Assembly: GCA_938041615.1 (NCBI GenBank)
Contig: CALISV010000211.1
Coordinates: 1-8,174, forward strand
Direction: 5' to 3'
Length of the DNA stretch: 8,174 bases
Origin: an uncultured Campylobacter sp.
Lineage (GTDB): Bacteria; Campylobacterota; Campylobacteria; Campylobacterales; Campylobacteraceae
Position 1 is the stretch's first letter; every line of letters starts with the position of its first letter. Below are positions 5,754 to 8,174 of this stretch, one piece after another. A model generated the notes under the pieces. It saw nothing but the letters and a program-made list of their open reading frames with translations. It was not told the origin of the DNA and did no database searches. The translations under genes and the position numbers were made by a program.

Positions 5754-7581
5754 GGAGTTTATAAGCGCGTATAAAACGCGGTATTTTAAGATATTTTCGG
5801 ACGATTTTCACGGACGATTTAGGCGGCTGCAAAACGAGCTAACCGAGCCCAAATTTCACCCAAGCGCGGAGCTAGAGCGCGAGCTAAATAAACTCGATCT
5901 GTTTTTATCCAGCCCGCTTACGGTCGCTACCCTTGGCCAGTTTTCTAGCGGCAAATCGACGTTTTTAAACGCGCTTTTGGGTAGCGAAATCTTGCCATCA
6001 GGTCTAACGCCCGTGACCTCAAAGCCAACTTTTATCAGATACGGCGCCGAGCCGGGACTTAGCGTGCTTTACGAAAACGGCAGAGAGCTGTATCTGGGGG
6101 TCGAGGAGATAGGGCGCTTCGTCGATCAGCGCGTGTTTGGCGATGATGTTAGCAGGCTTTGCGTTTACGCGCCCTCGGGGATTTTAAAGCTGGTAAATTT
6201 CGTCGATACGCCGGGGCTAAACTCGCTCTCAAAGGCCGACACCGCCGTCACGCACGAGGTGCTAAAAGACGTCGCGGGCGTCATCTGGCTAAGCCTGGCC
6301 GACAACGCCGCTCGCGCTAGCGAAGCCGCGCAGATCGAGGAGTTTTTAGCAGATGGGGGCAAAACGGCGATCTGCTTGCTAAATCAAAAAGATAAACTAA
6401 GCGCGGACGAGCTTGCGCGCCTCAAAACTCACGTGCAAACTACCTACGGGCGATTTTTCGAGCGTATCATCGCGGTTTCTGCAAAGCAAGCTGTAACGGC
6501 GCAGGCAAACGGCGACGCGGCACTTTTGGCGGAGTCAAATTTTAGCGAGGTGATAAGCGCGGTTCATGAGCTTTTTAGTGGCGAAGAGATAAAAGAAAAA
6601 TTCGTGCGCGAAAAATGCGCTAGGCTGGTTGCCGTAAATGCCGAACAGCACGAAAAAATCGCTAAAATTTACGAAAAAGCGGGCGAGATAATCGCTAAAT
6701 TTGATGCCGAGCTGGAGTCAAATTTAAGAGCCGTGCAAGAAAATTTTAAACCGAAAATCGAGCTAGCCTTTAACGAGCTAAAACACGTCGCAAAGCTCGT
6801 TGCAGACGAGATCCTGGCTAGTTTAAAAAGCGTGAAAAAGTATAAATACGCGCCGCGAAAAACGCTGCTAAAGGGCGAGTATTTTGAAGCTAGCTCGTAT
6901 GAGGCGGTGGATTTTGACAGCGACGAGGTGTTTTCAAAACTCATCTACAACGACGTAAAATTCGCCAAATTTTTTAGAACGTACAAGCGGAGCTTAAGTG
7001 CGTTGCAGGAGGAAATCGGCGCGGCGCTGGATGAAATTTACGAGCGGTTAGAGCGCGAATTTATGATTTATAAATCAGAATTTGAAAACGCGCAAAAGGA
7101 GGACGAAACGCACTCCGATACCCTGTTTGCCGACGTTAGGACGTATGCGGGGCAGGTGTATAGGACGTTTTTGCGAGACTATGAGACGGCGAAATTTAAA
7201 GGGCTGCAAAAGACGGCGCTGTTTTTTGAAAAGCTAAACCTCAAAGTCGCCGCAAACTACGAAAATGCCGTTAAAATCGCCGTGTATTTTCTAAAAGAAA
7301 AGATCGCGGGCTCGATGCGCGCACACGAGCAAAACGGCTTTGCGCTCTTTATCCCGAGCTTTGACGAGGTGCAAGACCGCGTTTTGACGTCGCTAAATTT
7401 ATACGAATTTGAAAACGAGATGCTCGGCAATGCGTCGTTTTTAAATAAAATTTTATCGGCGTTAAAGAGCGAATTTGTGCAGATAAAGGATGAAAAACTA
7501 GCTAAAATCGCAGCTCTATCGGCCGGACACGAGAGGCTAAGGGATGAAATTTTAAAAGCGGGGCGAGGATTTAGCGAGTAA
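5746..7581 (+). CDS. dynamin-like GTPase, second of a pair (DLP2 / Cj0412-like)
   Basis: A 611-residue large GTPase, near the size of C. jejuni Cj0412 (~610). Only about 58 residues precede the G domain. G1 is GQFSSGKS at 64-71, G2 is TPVTS at 88-92, G3 is DTPG at 154-157, G4 is NQKD at 213-216 and SAK at 245-247 fits G5. Long helices follow (about 285-365 and 400-525). Moderately hydrophobic patches near 486-520 and 529-552 (FALFIPSF) are candidates for the paddle that inserts in the bilayer; no true transmembrane helix is seen. The GTG start overlaps the end of the upstream gene by 8 nt (GTGTTTGA), and GGAG at 5735-5738 inside that gene serves as its ribosome site. Tight coupling suits two subunits of one complex made in fixed ratio. 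The product is expected to be peripheral to the inner face of the cytoplasmic membrane. Assignment to the dynamin-like family is firm; the exact cellular process is not. Confidence 0.9.
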   Translation: MFEEFISAYKTRYFKIFSDDFHGRFRRLQNELTEPKFHPSAELERELNKLDLFLSSPLTVATLGQFSSGKSTFLNALLGSEILPSGLTPVTSKPTFIRYGAEPGLSVLYENGRELYLGVEEIGRFVDQRVFGDDVSRLCVYAPSGILKLVNFVDTPGLNSLSKADTAVTHEVLKDVAGVIWLSLADNAARASEAAQIEEFLADGGKTAICLLNQKDKLSADELARLKTHVQTTYGRFFERIIAVSAKQAVTAQANGDAALLAESNFSEVISAVHELFSGEEIKEKFVREKCARLVAVNAEQHEKIAKIYEKAGEIIAKFDAELESNLRAVQENFKPKIELAFNELKHVAKLVADEILASLKSVKKYKYAPRKTLLKGEYFEASSYEAVDFDSDEVFSKLIYNDVKFAKFFRTYKRSLSALQEEIGAALDEIYERLEREFMIYKSEFENAQKEDETHSDTLFADVRTYAGQVYRTFLRDYETAKFKGLQKTALFFEKLNLKVAANYENAVKIAVYFLKEKIAGSMRAHEQNGFALFIPSFDEVQDRVLTSLNLYEFENEMLGNASFLNKILSALKSEFVQIKDEKLAKIAALSAGHERLRDEILKAGRGFSE

Positions 7582-7896
7582 CCGCAAAAATCAGACGCTT
7601 ACCTTTTCGGATACGGAGCAAAGAACGAATCGCAAGCCGCGCAAGCAAAATTTACTGCCTAAAGGATGCGAAAATCTTGATGCTCGTTTTGGTCGCTAGC
7701 AAAATGCAGAACAGCAAATTTAAAAAGAAGCCTAAATTTGCCAAATTTGTGCCACGTCCGCCTTTGATGGCATCAGGCGATATTTGATAGCCAGGTTAAA
7801 ATTTGCTCCCGAACGGATTTTTCGCTATTGCTTTTAAAGCCCGTAAGCTAAATTTACTTTAGCGCCAGCGGTCGCTACCGATACAAATTTTGTCGT
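7582..7896. other. 315-nt gap between convergent genes, no supported gene
   Basis: No credible coding frame is seen on either strand. The longest start-to-stop run I noticed on the plus strand (7680-7787, 35 codons) is lysine-rich and low in complexity. Weak structures are present: an 8-bp stem with one bulge pairing 7768-7775 with 7785-7793, GCTAAA/TTTAGC at 7847-7852 with 7858-7863, and TAGCG/CGCTA at 7860-7864 with 7873-7877. The last two lie just beyond the minus-strand gene's stop and could help end its transcript, but none has a U-run. Confidence 0.5.
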
Positions 7897-8174
7897 CTAC
7901 TTTGCAGAGTCGTAATTAACCCAAATTAGGGCATTAAAGTTCTCTAGCTCCGGTTTATCGTCTATCGTCTCTACGATGACCCTATATACCCCTGCTGTTA
8001 ATTTGCCCACGAAAATAGTTCTCGTCGTTCCAAATTTAGCCTCTTCTCCTAGCTTGATAACGCCGTCCAAGATAGTCCTATCGGAATCATTTTTTATGGC
8101 CATTAGCTTAAATTTTAGAGAAAAGGGATGATAGACGCGTTTAAACCGATCGTCAAGCAAATATTTTTCTACCA
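7897..8174 (-). CDS. hypothetical protein, C-terminal part (partial, runs off the right edge)
   Basis: The minus-strand frame ends at TAG (7897-7899) and stays open to the window edge, so the true start lies beyond 8174 or exactly at it (the edge codon reads NTG). A TTG at 8158-8160 could start an 87-residue form, but no ribosome site is apparent and the frame continues upstream as VEKY, so a longer protein is more likely. The visible 91 residues alternate short strands and turns (FSLKFKLMAIKN, RTIFVGKLTAGVYRVIVETID, NALIWVNYD), which suggests a beta-sandwich end domain. The LxAGxYRVxVET..D.PEL pattern recalls DUF5625-type domains, from memory and weakly. It converges on the dynamin pair and is unlikely to belong to that operon. 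Confidence 0.6.
   Translation of the reverse strand, partial: VEKYLLDDRFKRVYHPFSLKFKLMAIKNDSDRTILDGVIKLGEEAKFGTTRTIFVGKLTAGVYRVIVETIDDKPELENFNALIWVNYDSAK

Noticed and set aside
7680..7787. 35-codon plus-strand frame in the gap after the second dynamin gene
   Set aside because: Its possible AAAGGA site is about 13 nt away, the product is low-complexity and lysine-rich, and there is no homology I can recognise.
7768..7793. Hairpin as an intrinsic terminator of the dynamin operon
   Set aside because: The stem has a bulge, lies nearly 190 nt after the stop codon and has no U-run on either strand, so it is only noted as a weak structure.

Overview
The window looks like chromosomal DNA from a Campylobacter-type epsilonproteobacterium. 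Evidence: very frequent AAATTT words in coding and non-coding DNA, TAAAAT-type -10 boxes with no obvious -35, AAGGA ribosome sites, and a D-2-hydroxyacid dehydrogenase tail directly followed by a YajQ-family gene, an order I recall from Campylobacter jejuni (Cj0373-Cj0374). The coding DNA is more GC-rich than I would expect of C. jejuni, so I lean towards the oral group (C. rectus, C. showae, C. curvus). That placement is inference from composition and memory, not a search.

Layout. At 1-588 the last codons of a D-2-hydroxyacid dehydrogenase are followed after 2 nt by a complete yajQ-family gene. The 589-804 gap holds a ~100-nt interrupted hairpin and a tight 22-bp palindrome. At 805-1596 lies a DUF2314 domain fused to two C-terminal ankyrin repeats. 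The 351-nt gap 1597-1947 has no gene but several inverted repeats and a likely promoter. At 1948-3312 is a radical SAM protein of the HemN/HemW/HutW superfamily whose Cys motif is not that of true HemN. A terminator-like hairpin follows its stop.

The main system is at 3480-7581: two tandem dynamin-like GTPases whose reading frames overlap by 8 nt. They match in order and size the C. jejuni dynamin-like pair (Cj0411/Cj0412; DLP1/DLP2), known to form a hetero-oligomer that tethers membranes. The first protein carries a G2-to-G3 stretch about 65 residues longer than its partner's. A 315-nt gap without a supported gene then separates the pair from a convergent minus-strand gene of unknown function that runs off the right edge.

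The known families here are all ordinary for this lineage. The less explained material is in the non-coding DNA: the composite hairpin after yajQ, a recurring TCAAATTTGAC-type inverted repeat beside three genes, and stacked inverted repeats upstream of the radical SAM gene.
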